A stretch of 64,000 nt of DNA, from assembly GCF_000802185.1 (NCBI RefSeq), contig NZ_KN676113.1, positions 2,004,819-2,068,818 on the forward strand, read 5' to 3'. Numbering within the stretch: the first letter of the stretch is position 1; each line of letters begins with the position of its first letter. The notes under the pieces are model-generated. The model had not been told where the DNA came from, searched no databases, and saw nothing but the letters and a program-made list of their open reading frames with translations. Source of the DNA: Belnapia sp. F-4-1. GTDB lineage: Bacteria > Pseudomonadota > Alphaproteobacteria > Acetobacterales > Acetobacteraceae. Positions 54,816 to 64,000 of this stretch are shown here, one piece after another. Position numbers and translations under genes: made by a program.

Positions 54816-57800
54816 ATGAACGACCAGAGACGTGGCTTCCCGGTCGTGGGTATCGGCGCCTCGGCCGGCGGGGTCGAAGCCTTGCAGGTGCTGTTCCGCG
54901 CCATGCCAGACCCAGCCCCTGAGATGGCCTTTGTTGTCGTTACCCATGTCGGCGCCAGCCACGACAGCGCGCTTCCCGAGATCCTGCGGGACTGCACTAG
55001 CATGCCTGTGGTGCCGGCGAGGGATGGTGAGGTGGTTCAGCCTGGCCATGCCTATGTGCTGCCGAACGACGCTCTGATCACCCTTTGCGGCGGCCGGCTC
55101 GTATTGAGGCGCCAGCTGCCGGAGAATCAGCGCGAGCGCCAGCCGATCGACCTGTTCTTTGCCTCCCTGGCCGAGGACCAAGGCGAAGCCGCCATCGGCG
55201 TCGTGCTGTCCGGCAGCGGCAGCGACGGCACGCTGGGGCTCAAGGCCATCAAGGAAGCCGGGGGGCTCACCATCGCCCAGGGCAGCGACGGGACGGTACC
55301 CCGCTATCCCAGCATGCCGAACAGTGCTGTCGCGGTGGGTGTCGTCGACCTGGTGCTGCCCTCCGGCCAGATCCCTGGTCGATTGGCGGAGCTGGCCCGG
55401 CACCCGGACGGGCTGGACGTGGCAGCCGAGGACGACCGAAGGGCCGGCGGCGCCAACCAGGCCGCGGCCAGGCAGGACGAGATCAGCGGCATCCTGCGGA
55501 CCCGGGTCGGCCACGACTTCGCGGGCTACAAGGCCAAGACCTTCTTCCGCCGCGTGCAGCGCCGCATGCAAGTCCGCTCGATGCCAGATATGGACGCCTA
55601 TGTCGCCCTGCTGCGGCAGGACGAGGACGAGGCGGCAAACCTGTTCCGCGACCTCCTCATCAGCGTCACCGGCTTCTTCCGCGATACGGACGCGTTTGCT
55701 GCCCTGGCGCAGCGGGTCTTTCCTGCCATCTTCAAAGGCCGCGGAGCGGACGACACCGTGCGCATCTGGGTGCCGGGCTGCGCCACCGGCGAGGAAGCCT
55801 ATTCGCTCGCCATCCTGGCCCATGAGCAGATCGCTGGCCGGCCGGATAGCCCGCGCATCCAGATCTTCGCCACCGATATCGATGAGGCCGCGCTGTCTGT
55901 GGCGCGCGGCGGCCGCTACCCGGCCTCGATGATGGACAACGTCTCGCCGGAGCGGCTGGCCCGCTTCTTCGTCACAGATGGCGCCACCTACGCGGTTTCG
56001 CGGGAAACCCGGGACCTTTGCGTGTTCTCCTCGCACAGCGTCATCCGCGACGCGCCGTTCTCGCGTATCGACATGGTGTCCTGCCGCAATCTGCTGATCT
56101 ACATGGGCGGCCAGTTGCAGGAGCAGGTGATCCCACTGTTCCACTATGCGCTGCGGCCCAACGGCTACCTGTTCCTCGGCGTGTCGGAGACCACAACCCG
56201 CCATGACGACTTGTTCAAGCCGGACGACAAGGCGCACCGGATCTTTCAGCGCCGCGATAGCTTGGCGCCGGGCCTGCCCGTTCGTGCCCAATCGCTGGCT
56301 CAAGGCACCCGGCGGAGTTGGCCTTCCATGCCAACGCTGAGCCGGCCGCAGATAGGCGGTGCCACCGAACTGCACCAGATGGCGCACGCCTTTGCGGCCG
56401 AGCACTTCGCGCCGCCGCATCTGCTGGTGAATGCCACAGGCGACATCGTCTACCAGACGGCCAACCTTGGGAAGTACCTGGAGCCGTCGGCGGGGATCCC
56501 GAGCCGGCAGCTGCTGGCAATGGCCCGGCGCGGTTTGCGCCTGGACCTGCGCTCGGCATTGCGGCAGGCGATCGACCAGCGGCGCCCGGCGACCCGGTCA
56601 AGCGTGGAGGTGGAGTTCAGCGGCCAACGGCAGATGGTCGCGCTCACCGTGGCGCCGCTGCCGACGCGTGACGGGCACGACCCTTTGTTCATGGTTGTGT
56701 TCGCCGACGTGCAGCCACCGGTGCCGCGGCCGGACATCGCCCCTGCCGCCACCACGGATACGCCGCGGGACCAGATCATCGAGCTGCTGGAGCACGACCT
56801 GCGTGACGCGCGCGACCGCCTGCAGTCGATGGCCGAGGAATACGAAACAGCGACCGAGGAGCTGAAATCCGCCAACGAGGAAATGGTCTCGGTCAACGAG
56901 GAGCTGCAATCCATCAACGAGGAGCTGGAAACCTCAAAGGAGGAGCTGCAATCGGTCAACGAGGAGCTGCGTACCACCAATCTTGAACTGTCCAACAAGA
57001 TCGAGCAGCTCGACCTGGCCAATACCGACCTGCGGAACCTGTTCGACAGCACGCAGGTGGCGACCGTGTTCCTCGACCGGCATCTGGTGATTCGCAACTT
57101 CACGCCGGCGGTCACCGGGATCTTCGACCTGGTCCACTCCGACCGCGGCCGCCCCCTCAGCAGCTTTACCAGCTATATCGACGGCGTGGATTTTGGACGT
57201 GAGACACGCCGCGTGCTCAATGAGCGCGTGCCCGTGGAACGGCGCGTTACGGCGCGGGGCGGCGCCGCGCACTACTTGATGCGGATGCTGCCCTACACGA
57301 CTGCGGATAGTACAGTGGACGGCGTGGTGGTGACCTTCTTTGACATCACCCAGGTGGTCGAGGGAGAACTGCTGGGGACGCTGGTGGACGAGCTGAACCA
57401 CCGGGTGCGCAACATGCTGCAGGTGGTCTCTGCTGTCGCCACGCATACCTTGCGGCGGGCCACCAACCTGAAGGACTTCGGGGTAGCCTTCACTGGCCGG
57501 ATCCGGGCGCTGGCTCGGGCGCATGAGTTGGTTTCGCTGGGGGGCTGGACCGACGTACCGCTGCAGGACCTGATCGAGAAGGAGTTACTGCCCTATGCGG
57601 TCGGCCCCGGCCGCCTAGTGATGCAGGGTCCTCCGGCGTGGCTGACGCCTAAGGCGGCCTTATCGGTGGGCATGATCCTGCACGAGATGGCGACCAACGC
57701 CGCCAAGTATGGCGCTCTGTCGACCGAGACTGGCCAGGTGACCATCGAGTGGTCGACGGAAGGCTTTGGCACCGCGGCACGCCTGGTGGTGCGCTGGCTG

Positions 57801-57995
57801 GAAACGGGCGGGCCCAAAGTGCATATGCCGCCAGAACGGCGAGGTTTCGGTTCCGAACTCATCGAGCGGCAGTTGCGCCATGATCTCGGCGGAACCTTCA
57901 AGGCAGACTTTCATGAGGCTGGCTTGCGCAGCAGGATCGAGTTGCCGCTGACCGTCCTGGCGAAATCCGGAAAGCTATCCGAGGGTCGCAGCTGA
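54816..57995 (+). CDS. CheB-CheR-coiled-coil-PAS-HWE histidine kinase fusion
   Basis: A 1059-residue signalling protein. Domains in order are: CheB methylesterase (about 8-190; Ser16, His44, Asp137); CheR methyltransferase (about 215-480; SAM site WVPGCATGEEAYSLAI, FATDIDEAAL, MVSCRNLLIYM); a heptad-rich coiled-coil (about 650-735, repeated NEEL/NEEM units); a PAS-like domain (about 740-850); and an HWE-type kinase. The kinase has phosphoacceptor His862 in ELNHRVRNML, N-box HEMATNAAKYG (Asn961), and the WLE signature near residue 994. Every catalytic residue looks intact. It may couple sensing to methylation and phosphotransfer without CheA or CheY; the response regulator must be encoded elsewhere. 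Confidence 0.85.
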   Translation: MNDQRRGFPVVGIGASAGGVEALQVLFRAMPDPAPEMAFVVVTHVGASHDSALPEILRDCTSMPVVPARDGEVVQPGHAYVLPNDALITLCGGRLVLRRQLPENQRERQPIDLFFASLAEDQGEAAIGVVLSGSGSDGTLGLKAIKEAGGLTIAQGSDGTVPRYPSMPNSAVAVGVVDLVLPSGQIPGRLAELARHPDGLDVAAEDDRRAGGANQAAARQDEISGILRTRVGHDFAGYKAKTFFRRVQRRMQVRSMPDMDAYVALLRQDEDEAANLFRDLLISVTGFFRDTDAFAALAQRVFPAIFKGRGADDTVRIWVPGCATGEEAYSLAILAHEQIAGRPDSPRIQIFATDIDEAALSVARGGRYPASMMDNVSPERLARFFVTDGATYAVSRETRDLCVFSSHSVIRDAPFSRIDMVSCRNLLIYMGGQLQEQVIPLFHYALRPNGYLFLGVSETTTRHDDLFKPDDKAHRIFQRRDSLAPGLPVRAQSLAQGTRRSWPSMPTLSRPQIGGATELHQMAHAFAAEHFAPPHLLVNATGDIVYQTANLGKYLEPSAGIPSRQLLAMARRGLRLDLRSALRQAIDQRRPATRSSVEVEFSGQRQMVALTVAPLPTRDGHDPLFMVVFADVQPPVPRPDIAPAATTDTPRDQIIELLEHDLRDARDRLQSMAEEYETATEELKSANEEMVSVNEELQSINEELETSKEELQSVNEELRTTNLELSNKIEQLDLANTDLRNLFDSTQVATVFLDRHLVIRNFTPAVTGIFDLVHSDRGRPLSSFTSYIDGVDFGRETRRVLNERVPVERRVTARGGAAHYLMRMLPYTTADSTVDGVVVTFFDITQVVEGELLGTLVDELNHRVRNMLQVVSAVATHTLRRATNLKDFGVAFTGRIRALARAHELVSLGGWTDVPLQDLIEKELLPYAVGPGRLVMQGPPAWLTPKAALSVGMILHEMATNAAKYGALSTETGQVTIEWSTEGFGTAARLVVRWLETGGPKVHMPPERRGFGSELIERQLRHDLGGTFKADFHEAGLRSRIELPLTVLAKSGKLSEGRS

Positions 57996-58176
57996 TCTCA
58001 TCCCCGATGCAATGATCCCGTTGCGGTGGCTCCAGCGGGCGGCGGCCTTGCTATCTCGGCATAAGCACAAGGAGTGATTTAGCCCCCGTGGTGTTTCACT
58101 GCTCTCCGACTTTTCACACGGATCATCAGGTCACTTTCCAGGCCATTGGACCAAGCGGCGCGAAATACCACGCAGC

Positions 58177-58195
58177 GGGTCCGCTATGGGTCCGC
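58177..58195. repeat. GGGTCCGC pair near right end of the element
   Basis: GGGTCCGC at 58177-58184 and 58188-58195, the same heptamer repeated near the left end, about 57 bases inside the right attachment site. Paired copies at both ends of an element fit binding sites for its own integrase or excisionase. Confidence 0.5.
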
Positions 58196-58251
58196 AGAAA
58201 AAAGCGAGAGTTTCGCTGCAGGTAAACGCAAATGCCTAAGTGTTTGAAAAG

Positions 58252-58328
<77 letters not shown>

Positions 58329-58387
58329 AACGCAGACGGGCGCTCAATACCCGCGCCCGCCCGTCACGGCAACACCCTTCGCGCAGG

Positions 58388-59707
58388 TCAGCCGGTCACG
58401 GCTTGCAAAGGCCCGCTGATGGCCCGCGCACCGGCCGGCGCCGCATGCCGCTCCACCGCCGGCTCCGCCGTCCAGGCGATACGCCCGGCGGTGTCGCACG
58501 CCTCGCAGACCGGCGCCCAGCGGCGATGCTCCGTGCCGCAATGCCCGCAGCGCCAGCGCGGCTCCGGACGGGCGCCAGCGGCCTCGCGCAGCCAGCGGGC
58601 CTGGGCAGCGCGGGATTCGGCGGTCTCGCCATGCTCCGCCTCCTCCAGCTCCGCCAGCAGCAGATAGGCCCGCCGGTCGGCCTCACCCGACTTCACCACC
58701 GCCTCCAGCGCACCCCGCGCCCGGCCGGTGAGCCCGGCCGCCAGCGAGACGCGCGCCAGCAGCAGCCGGCTTTCGGCCACGGTCGGGTTGCGGCGGATGA
58801 GCATCTCCACCGCCTTCACCCGCGCCAGCGGGTCGGTGTCGTCGGCCAAGTAGGGTTCGGCGAGGTCCGGGTGCGGCGTCGCCGCCCAGGCCTCCTCCAG
58901 CACGCCCTTGGCGCGGCGCGGGCTGCCCTCGCCGCGCAGCCGCCTGGCATGGGCGATGGCCGCCGGGGCGAAGGCGGCATCGGCCTGGAAGGCCTGCCGC
59001 TCCAACTCCGCCGCCTTGGCCCCATCCGGCTCCTGCCCGGCCGCGGCCAGGGCGAGCGGCGCGCGCGGCGCATCCGCCGGCGCCAGGCTCAGCGCCTCGC
59101 GCCAGTTGCGCGTCTGCAGGGCGAGCTGCGCCCGCTCCTCCCGCAGCCAGGAGGCGCCCGGCTGCACCGCCTCGGCCTCCTTGGCCAGGGCGAGGGCAGC
59201 ACTCCAGTCGCCCCGCGCCATCGCCTGCCGCAGCAACCCGCGCAGGCCGATGAAGCGCGCATCGTCCCGCTCCGCAAGCTGGCGGAACACAGCGGCGGCC
59301 GCCTCGTCATGGCCCGAGAGGCGCTCCGCCTCGGCGGCCAGCAGCAGGGTTTGCGGCGTGTCGCCGAGGAGCTTGCGGGCCTTCCGCACCTCGAGCCGCG
59401 CCGCCTCGGCGGTGCCGGCCGAAAGCGCGACCAGCGCCCGCGTCAGCGCCGCGTCGCCGTCATGGCGGTGGCGCCAGGCACGCTTGTTGCGCGCCCGCCC
59501 CGGCCAGCGGCGAATGGCGCCGATCAGGCTGAGGATGCCGTGCAGCACGAGGAAGGCGAGGCAGAGAATCAGCAGGGCAATGGGGAAGCTGGTGCCGATC
59601 CAGGAATCCCCCACCTTGATCTCGACGGTGCCGCCGAGTTCCGCGAGCCACATGGCGGCGGCGGTGCCGATGCCGAGGAGCAGCAGCACCCAAATCGCGC
59701 GCGCCAT
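58388..59707 (-). CDS. hemY: HemY-like haem biosynthesis TPR protein
   Basis: A 439-residue inner-membrane protein of the HemY_N family. Two N-terminal transmembrane segments (residues 4-22 and 40-64) are followed by tetratricopeptide-like helical repeats, e.g. LLAAEAERLSGHDEAAAAVFRQLAERDDARF. A C-terminal CxxC pair set (WRCGHCG, CEACDTAG) suggests a zinc-binding end. HemY of this type accompanies hemC-hemD in Proteobacteria; its exact role is unclear and it is not protoporphyrinogen oxidase. Last gene of the minus-strand hem operon, four bases after the mitofilin-like gene. Confidence 0.85.
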   Translation of the reverse strand: MARAIWVLLLLGIGTAAAMWLAELGGTVEIKVGDSWIGTSFPIALLILCLAFLVLHGILSLIGAIRRWPGRARNKRAWRHRHDGDAALTRALVALSAGTAEAARLEVRKARKLLGDTPQTLLLAAEAERLSGHDEAAAAVFRQLAERDDARFIGLRGLLRQAMARGDWSAALALAKEAEAVQPGASWLREERAQLALQTRNWREALSLAPADAPRAPLALAAAGQEPDGAKAAELERQAFQADAAFAPAAIAHARRLRGEGSPRRAKGVLEEAWAATPHPDLAEPYLADDTDPLARVKAVEMLIRRNPTVAESRLLLARVSLAAGLTGRARGALEAVVKSGEADRRAYLLLAELEEAEHGETAESRAAQARWLREAAGARPEPRWRCGHCGTEHRRWAPVCEACDTAGRIAWTAEPAVERHAAPAGARAISGPLQAVTG

Positions 59708-59711
59708 CGGC

Positions 59712-61253
59712 TCAGCCCGCCGCCAGCTGGCGGAGCGCGGCGCGGGCCGCGATCAGCGCCCGGGCCTGGTCGGCCCAGCCCTGCATGGCCTGCCGCGCCT
59801 GCGGCGGCAGCTTGTCGATATGCTGCAGGCTCATCTCGATATCCCCGGCCTCCAGCGCGCGCCGGGCGCGCTCGATCTCGGCTTCCGCCGCATCGCCCCA
59901 GACCACCTGGTCGCCGCGGCGGACCGTCACCAGCCCGCCGAGGCGGGAAAGGGCGCTGTCCACCACGCCGCCGCGGCTGCCGTCCGGCCCCTGCGCGGCG
60001 TCGGAGGCGGCGCGCGCCGCCTTGGCCGCATCCTCGAAGGAAAGGCGCAGCGAGGCCTCGGTTGGCGGCGCCGACTGGGCGAAGCGGGCGAGCGCCTGCG
60101 GCGGCTGGTCGATGCGGCCGAGTGCCGCGCCGAGCGGTTGCCCGGCCGTCAGCGCGCCGCGCAGCCCGTCGATGGCGGCGAGGCGGGCGGTGCGCCCCTC
60201 GATCGCCGCCAGCCGCTGCTGCGCCTGCTCCAGCGCGGCCATGCGCTGGCCGAGCGTGCCCTCCAGCGCCGCGATGCGCTGGTTGAGAGTGCCTTCCAGC
60301 GCGCCGAGCCGGTCCTGCACCGCCTTGTCCTGCGCGGCGAGGCGCCCCTCGGCGGCGCGGGCCTGGTCCTGCAGCCGGTCATCGAGGCTGCCGGCCTGCT
60401 GCTCGACACGCTCGGTCAGCCGCTCGACGCGTCCCGACAGCTGCTCCACCGTGTCGCGCTGGGCGAGGCCGGCGGGATCGACGGCGGGCCGCGCCTCCAG
60501 CGCCTGCACCCGGCGCTCCACCGCGGTGTCGCGCTCATTGGCTTGGCCGGCGTTGCGCTCATTCGCCGCCACCTGTTCACCGAGCGCGGCAAGGCGGGTC
60601 TCGATCGGCCGGGTGTCGGTCGCCACCGGCCGTTCCTCGAGGCTCTTGATGCGTGCCTCGAGCGGCTGGACCTGCTGGATGCGCCCGTTCAGCGCGCCGA
60701 CCTCGCCACGCAGCCCGTCGAGCGCGGTCACCCGCTGCTCGATCTGCGCCACGCGGGCGGGATCGACGCTCGCCTCCTGCGAGGAGCGCGGCGTCGTCAG
60801 CAGCCACCAGAGGGCCATCACCAGCACCACGCCGCCGATGCCGATGACGATCGCGGCCGGGTCGATGCGCTTGCCGAGGAAGGGCTGCGGTCCAGGCTGG
60901 TTCAATGGTGAATTCCGCGGCGGGAGAGGGGGGGGAGGTGGCGGCGGCGAAGCCATCGCTGGCTTCGGAGCTGGTGCCGGCGGGGAAGCCGGAGCCTGCT
61001 GCGGCGGCGGCGTGATGCCGGCAGCGGCCGGAACCGGCTCCGGACGCGCCGTCGGGGCCGCGGGTGCCGGAGCAGCGGCAGGTGCCGCAGCGGAGGCAGG
61101 CGCGGCAGCGGGTGGCGTGATGCCGGCGGCCGGAACCGCCTCCGCCCGCGCCATCGGGGCGGCGCCCAGCGGGGTGGTGGGGGCTTCGCTCGGCGGCCGG
61201 TTGGGCGTGGCGGCGCGCGAGGCCTTCGGCTTCGGGTCGGGGGCTTTGCTCAT
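59712..61253 (-). CDS. Mitofilin-like inner-membrane protein (COG4223)
   Basis: A 513-residue protein with a long Pro/Ala-rich cytoplasmic N-terminus (residues 1-130), one transmembrane helix (IDPAAIVIGIGGVVLVMALWWLL, about 140-162) and a long coiled-coil (about 170-370). A C-terminal domain follows with VTVRRGDQVVWGDAAEAEIERARRALEAGDIEMSLQHI, the mitofilin motif. In alphaproteobacteria this gene sits between hemD and hemY and helps shape the envelope. The low-complexity N-terminus is likely flexible. Start ATG 61253 overlaps the hemD stop (ATGA). Confidence 0.85.
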   Translation of the reverse strand: MSKAPDPKPKASRAATPNRPPSEAPTTPLGAAPMARAEAVPAAGITPPAAAPASAAAPAAAPAPAAPTARPEPVPAAAGITPPPQQAPASPPAPAPKPAMASPPPPPPPLPPRNSPLNQPGPQPFLGKRIDPAAIVIGIGGVVLVMALWWLLTTPRSSQEASVDPARVAQIEQRVTALDGLRGEVGALNGRIQQVQPLEARIKSLEERPVATDTRPIETRLAALGEQVAANERNAGQANERDTAVERRVQALEARPAVDPAGLAQRDTVEQLSGRVERLTERVEQQAGSLDDRLQDQARAAEGRLAAQDKAVQDRLGALEGTLNQRIAALEGTLGQRMAALEQAQQRLAAIEGRTARLAAIDGLRGALTAGQPLGAALGRIDQPPQALARFAQSAPPTEASLRLSFEDAAKAARAASDAAQGPDGSRGGVVDSALSRLGGLVTVRRGDQVVWGDAAEAEIERARRALEAGDIEMSLQHIDKLPPQARQAMQGWADQARALIAARAALRQLAAG

Positions 61254-61981
61254 CGTTTCGCTAACCTGGGTCCGAGCAGTTGCAGAAGCGAGTCCTGGTC
61301 GGGCCGGTCGGCGACCTGCACGGCGCGCCACGCCAGGGGGGTGGGTGCTGCTTGCAGCGCCGCCGCGACCCTGGGGCTCAACGCCAACGCCATGACCGAC
61401 GCGGCGGTTTCGGCCAGCCCGGCCTCATGGAACAGGGAGATGGCACAATGAGCCGAACGCGGCGAGAAGAACAGCGCAGCAACGACCCGTCCATCGGTCA
61501 GGGCTTTCCTGGCCCGGTCGGGCAGGGTCGGCGCCGGGGCAGCGGCATAGGCAACCCGGCGTTGCACCCGGAAGCCGCGCTGCCTGAGCGCCAGCGCCAC
61601 CTCCAGCCCATAGCCCTCGCCGACCGCGAGCAGCAGCGGCCCCGCCTCGGGGTTCAGCCGTGCAGCCGCCAGTTGCGCCAGCGCCGCCGCATCGCCGGCC
61701 GCGGCCTCGGCTTTCACGAAGCCGCTATGCCGCGCCTCGGCCGCCGTCGCCTCGCCGACGGCCAGCACCGGCAGGCTGGGCGGCAGCGCGCCGGGCCGCA
61801 CCGCCCGCGCTGCGGCGCGGCTGGTCAGCAGCAGGGCCTGCACGCCGGCAGGGGGCGCCAGCGGCCGTGGGGCGAGGTGCAGGGCGGGCGCCAGCACCGG
61901 CTCCCAGCCCAGGGCGGCCAGGTGGCGGCCCGTCTCCTCCGCCCCCGGCTCCGGCCGGGTGACGAGGACGGCCTCAGGCAA
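61250..61981 (-). CDS. hemD: Uroporphyrinogen-III synthase
   Basis: Closes and rearranges hydroxymethylbilane to uroporphyrinogen III, the parent of haem and bacteriochlorophyll. The 243-residue protein shows the two-lobed, weakly conserved HemD pattern: VLVTRPEPGAEETGRHLAALGWEPVLAP at the start, ALLLTSRAAARAV, LAVGEATAAEARHSGF and ALFFSPRSAHCAISL later. The start is an unusual TTG at 61981 that overlaps the hemC stop by eight bases. No ATG or GTG is available before the conserved N-terminus. Identification relies on both sequence and position after hemC. Confidence 0.88.
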   Translation of the reverse strand: MPEAVLVTRPEPGAEETGRHLAALGWEPVLAPALHLAPRPLAPPAGVQALLLTSRAAARAVRPGALPPSLPVLAVGEATAAEARHSGFVKAEAAAGDAAALAQLAAARLNPEAGPLLLAVGEGYGLEVALALRQRGFRVQRRVAYAAAPAPTLPDRARKALTDGRVVAALFFSPRSAHCAISLFHEAGLAETAASVMALALSPRVAAALQAAPTPLAWRAVQVADRPDQDSLLQLLGPRLAKR

Positions 61982-62963
61982 AGAGGTCGGCCGGACTGTC
62001 GGCCCTCAGCTCCGCCCCGAGCGCGGCGCCGAGCCGGGCTGCATCCGACGCCGGGCCGGTGACGGAGCGCTTCAGCAGGAAGCTGCCATCCGGCCGCGCC
62101 ACGAGGCCGGTGAGATGCAGCGCCCCGGTCGGCAGCAGTCGGGCATGGCCGCCGATCGGGGTGCGGCAGGAGCCATCCAGCGCCCCGAGCAGCGCCCGCT
62201 CGGCCCGGCTGACCGCCGCCGCGGCACGGTCCTCGATGGCGGAGAGCAGCTCCAGCAACTCGGCATCCGCGCTGCGGCAGGTGATGCCGACGATGCCCTG
62301 GCCAGCGGCCGGGACCATCGCCTCGGCATCGAGGACGACGCCGGCCTCGCGCTCGAGACCCATGCGCTTCAGCCCTGCGAGCGCCAGGAAGGAAGCGGTG
62401 AAGTCGCCCGCCCGCACCCGGCCGAGCCGGGTCTGGATGTTGCCGCGGATGGTCTCGCAGCGAAGGTCGGGCCGGGCATGCAGGATCTGCGACTGGCGGC
62501 GGACGGAGGCAGTGCCGATGACCGCCCCGGCCGGCAGGCAGCCATAGGGGTCGGCCGGGTCCGGCGGGGTGCAGCCGGGGCCGAGCACGATGGCATCCCG
62601 CGCATCCTCCCGCGCCAGGGTGCAGGCCAGGCTGATGCCGGTGGGCAGCTGCGTTTCCAGGTCCTTCAGGCTGTGGACGGCGAAATCGACGCGCCGGTCG
62701 AGCAGTGCCTCGTGGATCTCCTTGGCGAAGAGGCCCTTGCCGCCGATATCCGCCAGCGGGCGGTCCTGGATGCGGTCGCCGGAGGTGGCGATGATCCGCT
62801 CCTCGAAGGCCCCGGCCGCGCGCAGCACCGGGCAGACGCGGGTGATGATCGACAGGAAGTGCCGGGTCTGCCACAGCGCCAGCGGCGAGCCGCGCGTGCC
62901 GACGCGGAGCGGCAGGGCGCGGCCGTGGCGCGGAACCTGGGCGAGGGTATCGTCGAGCGGCAT
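61974..62963 (-). CDS. hemC: Porphobilinogen deaminase (hydroxymethylbilane synthase)
   Basis: Joins four porphobilinogens into hydroxymethylbilane. The 329 residues carry [15 protein letters not shown] near residue 19, the [17 protein letters not shown] loop, [33 protein letters not shown] and [11 protein letters not shown]. The cofactor-attachment Cys is in [11 protein letters not shown] near residue 255. It heads the hemC-hemD-mitofilin-hemY operon and is divergent from tsaD with a gap of about 41 bases. In a phototroph it serves haem, bacteriochlorophyll and cobalamin branches. Confidence 0.94.
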   Translation of the reverse strand: MPLDDTLAQVPRHGRALPLRVGTRGSPLALWQTRHFLSIITRVCPVLRAAGAFEERIIATSGDRIQDRPLADIGGKGLFAKEIHEALLDRRVDFAVHSLKDLETQLPTGISLACTLAREDARDAIVLGPGCTPPDPADPYGCLPAGAVIGTASVRRQSQILHARPDLRCETIRGNIQTRLGRVRAGDFTASFLALAGLKRMGLEREAGVVLDAEAMVPAAGQGIVGITCRSADAELLELLSAIEDRAAAAVSRAERALLGALDGSCRTPIGGHARLLPTGALHLTGLVARPDGSFLLKRSVTGPASDAARLGAALGAELRADSPADLFA

Positions 62964-63004
62964 CGCGGCGTCATAGAGCGGCCGCGGAGAAGGGGAAAGT
63001 GCGG

Positions 63005-64000
63005 ATGGATGCCTCGGCCACGGTGCTGGGCCTGGAATCGAGCTGCGACGAGACGGCGGCGGCGGTGCTGCGGGCGGATGGGACGATCCTCGCCGAGGCG
63101 GTGCTGAGCCAGTTGGAGGAGCATGCGGCCTTTGGCGGCGTGGTGCCGGAGATCGCGGCGCGGGCCCATCTGGAGCACCTGCCGGGCCTCGCCGCCCGGG
63201 TGGTGGCGGAGGCGGGGCTCGGCTTCGGCGACCTCGCCGGCATCGCCGCGACCTCCGGGCCGGGGCTGATCGGTGGGCTGATCGTGGGGGCGAGCCTCGG
63301 CAAGGGGCTGGCGATCGCCCATGGCCTGCCCTTCGTCGCGGTGAACCACCTGGAGGCGCATGCGCTGACCGCGACCCTGCCGGGGTTGGTCGAGGGCGGG
63401 GCGCGCTTCCCCTACCTGCTGCTGCTGCTTTCGGGCGGGCATTGCCAATGCGTCGCCGTGGAAGGGGTGGGGCGGTACCGGCGGCTCGGCACCACCCTCG
63501 ACGATGCGGTGGGCGAGGCCTTCGACAAGTCGGCCAAGCTGCTCGGCCTGCCCTGGCCGGGCGGGCCGGCGCTGGAGCGCCTGGCGGCGGGCGGCGATCC
63601 GGCCCGCTTCGCCCTGCCGCGGCCGCTGCTGGGGCGGGCGGGCTGCGACTTCTCCTTCAGCGGGCTGAAGACGGCGGTGGCGCATGCCGTGGCGAAGCAC
63701 CCGCCGGGCGCGCTGCCGGAGCGGGACCGCGCCGACCTCGCCGCCGGCTTCCAGGCGGCGGTGGCGGCGGTGCTGGCCGACCGGGCGCGGCATGCGCTCG
63801 ACATGCTGCCCGCGGCGACGGCGCTGGTGGTCGCCGGCGGCGTCGCGGCCAATGCGGCGATCCGCACGGCGCTCGGCCGGGTGGCGGGGGAGCGGGGGCT
63901 GGCGCTGGTGGCGCCGCCCATCCGGCTCTGCACCGACAATGCGGTGATGGTCGCCTGGGCCGGGGTCGAGCGGCTGCGGCGCGGCCTGGCCGACCCGCTC
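63005..64000 (+). CDS. tsaD: tRNA threonylcarbamoyladenosine transferase TsaD, 3' truncated by window
   Basis: Transfers threonylcarbamoyl to A37 of ANN-decoding tRNAs. The 332 visible codons start with [15 protein letters not shown], then [35 protein letters not shown], where the two His of HLEAH are the metal ligands. [49 protein letters not shown] and [15 protein letters not shown] follow. The frame is still open at the window end. Start ATG 63005 is used; an in-frame GTG two codons earlier (62999) is an alternative behind GAAGGGG. Confidence 0.95.
   Translation, partial: MDASATVLGLESSCDETAAAVLRADGTILAEAVLSQLEEHAAFGGVVPEIAARAHLEHLPGLAARVVAEAGLGFGDLAGIAATSGPGLIGGLIVGASLGKGLAIAHGLPFVAVNHLEAHALTATLPGLVEGGARFPYLLLLLSGGHCQCVAVEGVGRYRRLGTTLDDAVGEAFDKSAKLLGLPWPGGPALERLAAGGDPARFALPRPLLGRAGCDFSFSGLKTAVAHAVAKHPPGALPERDRADLAAGFQAAVAAVLADRARHALDMLPAATALVVAGGVAANAAIRTALGRVAGERGLALVAPPIRLCTDNAVMVAWAGVERLRRGLADPL

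Overview
The window is very GC-rich DNA from an aerobic anoxygenic phototroph. It most resembles the Acetobacteraceae (Roseomonas, Craurococcus or Paracraurococcus type) within Alphaproteobacteria. The grounds are the photosynthesis gene order, a four-haem PufC, spirilloxanthin-type carotenoid genes, and housekeeping blocks (hemC-hemD-mitofilin-hemY divergent from tsaD, scoAB, tct transporter) typical of that group. The lineage call is an inference from content and was not tested by phylogeny.

Bases 1-24760 are a photosynthesis gene cluster. bchI (5' end cut by the window), bchD and bchO form an overlapping unit that continues into a DUF3422 gene. crtI-crtB, some small membrane proteins, and crtC-crtD (minus strand) follow. 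The crtD/crtE divergent promoter leads into crtE-crtF, bchC-bchX-bchY-bchZ and pufBALMC, all on the plus strand. Sites matching the PpsR/CrtJ repressor consensus TGT-N12-ACA lie between crtD and crtE and in front of bchC, and a one-mismatch version precedes crtI. A long hairpin separates pufBA from pufLMC, and a strong terminator follows pufC. A membrane-anchored cytochrome c with two tandem haem domains closes the region. Together these genes make bacteriochlorophyllide, acyclic carotenoids, the LH1 antenna, the reaction centre and its electron donors. crtC has no normal in-frame start codon before its conserved N-terminus.

Bases 24767-44311 are ordinary accessory metabolism. They hold a VWA/MoxR pair, a frameshifted DUF1003 pseudogene, a tctBAC tripartite tricarboxylate transporter, a second MoxR/VWA pair, and a LysR regulator divergent from an aldo/keto reductase. 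Two Old Yellow Enzyme-type flavin reductases, a methyltransferase, an FMN alpha-hydroxy-acid dehydrogenase, a lipoprotein and an AmpG-like permease follow. The stretch ends with an RTX-repeat protein, succinyl-CoA:3-ketoacid CoA transferase (scoAB) and tRNA-Ala(GGC).

Bases 45835-58302 are an integrated mobile element of about 12.4 kb. It sits in the 3' end of tRNA-Thr(CGT) and is bounded by identical 51-bp direct repeats. It carries a P4-type tyrosine integrase, an excisionase/AlpA-like HTH protein, a primase-polymerase/DUF3987 replication protein and several small proteins, so it looks like a phage-satellite or small integrative element. Its cargo is unusual: a stand-alone CheB-type methylesterase and a 1059-residue CheB-CheR-coiled-coil-PAS-HWE kinase fusion. 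Copies of GGTCCGC near both ends may be integrase or excisionase sites.

Bases 58254-64000 return to the chromosome: tRNA-Thr, then hemY, a mitofilin-like protein, hemD and hemC (one minus-strand operon for tetrapyrrole synthesis), and divergent tsaD, cut by the window end.
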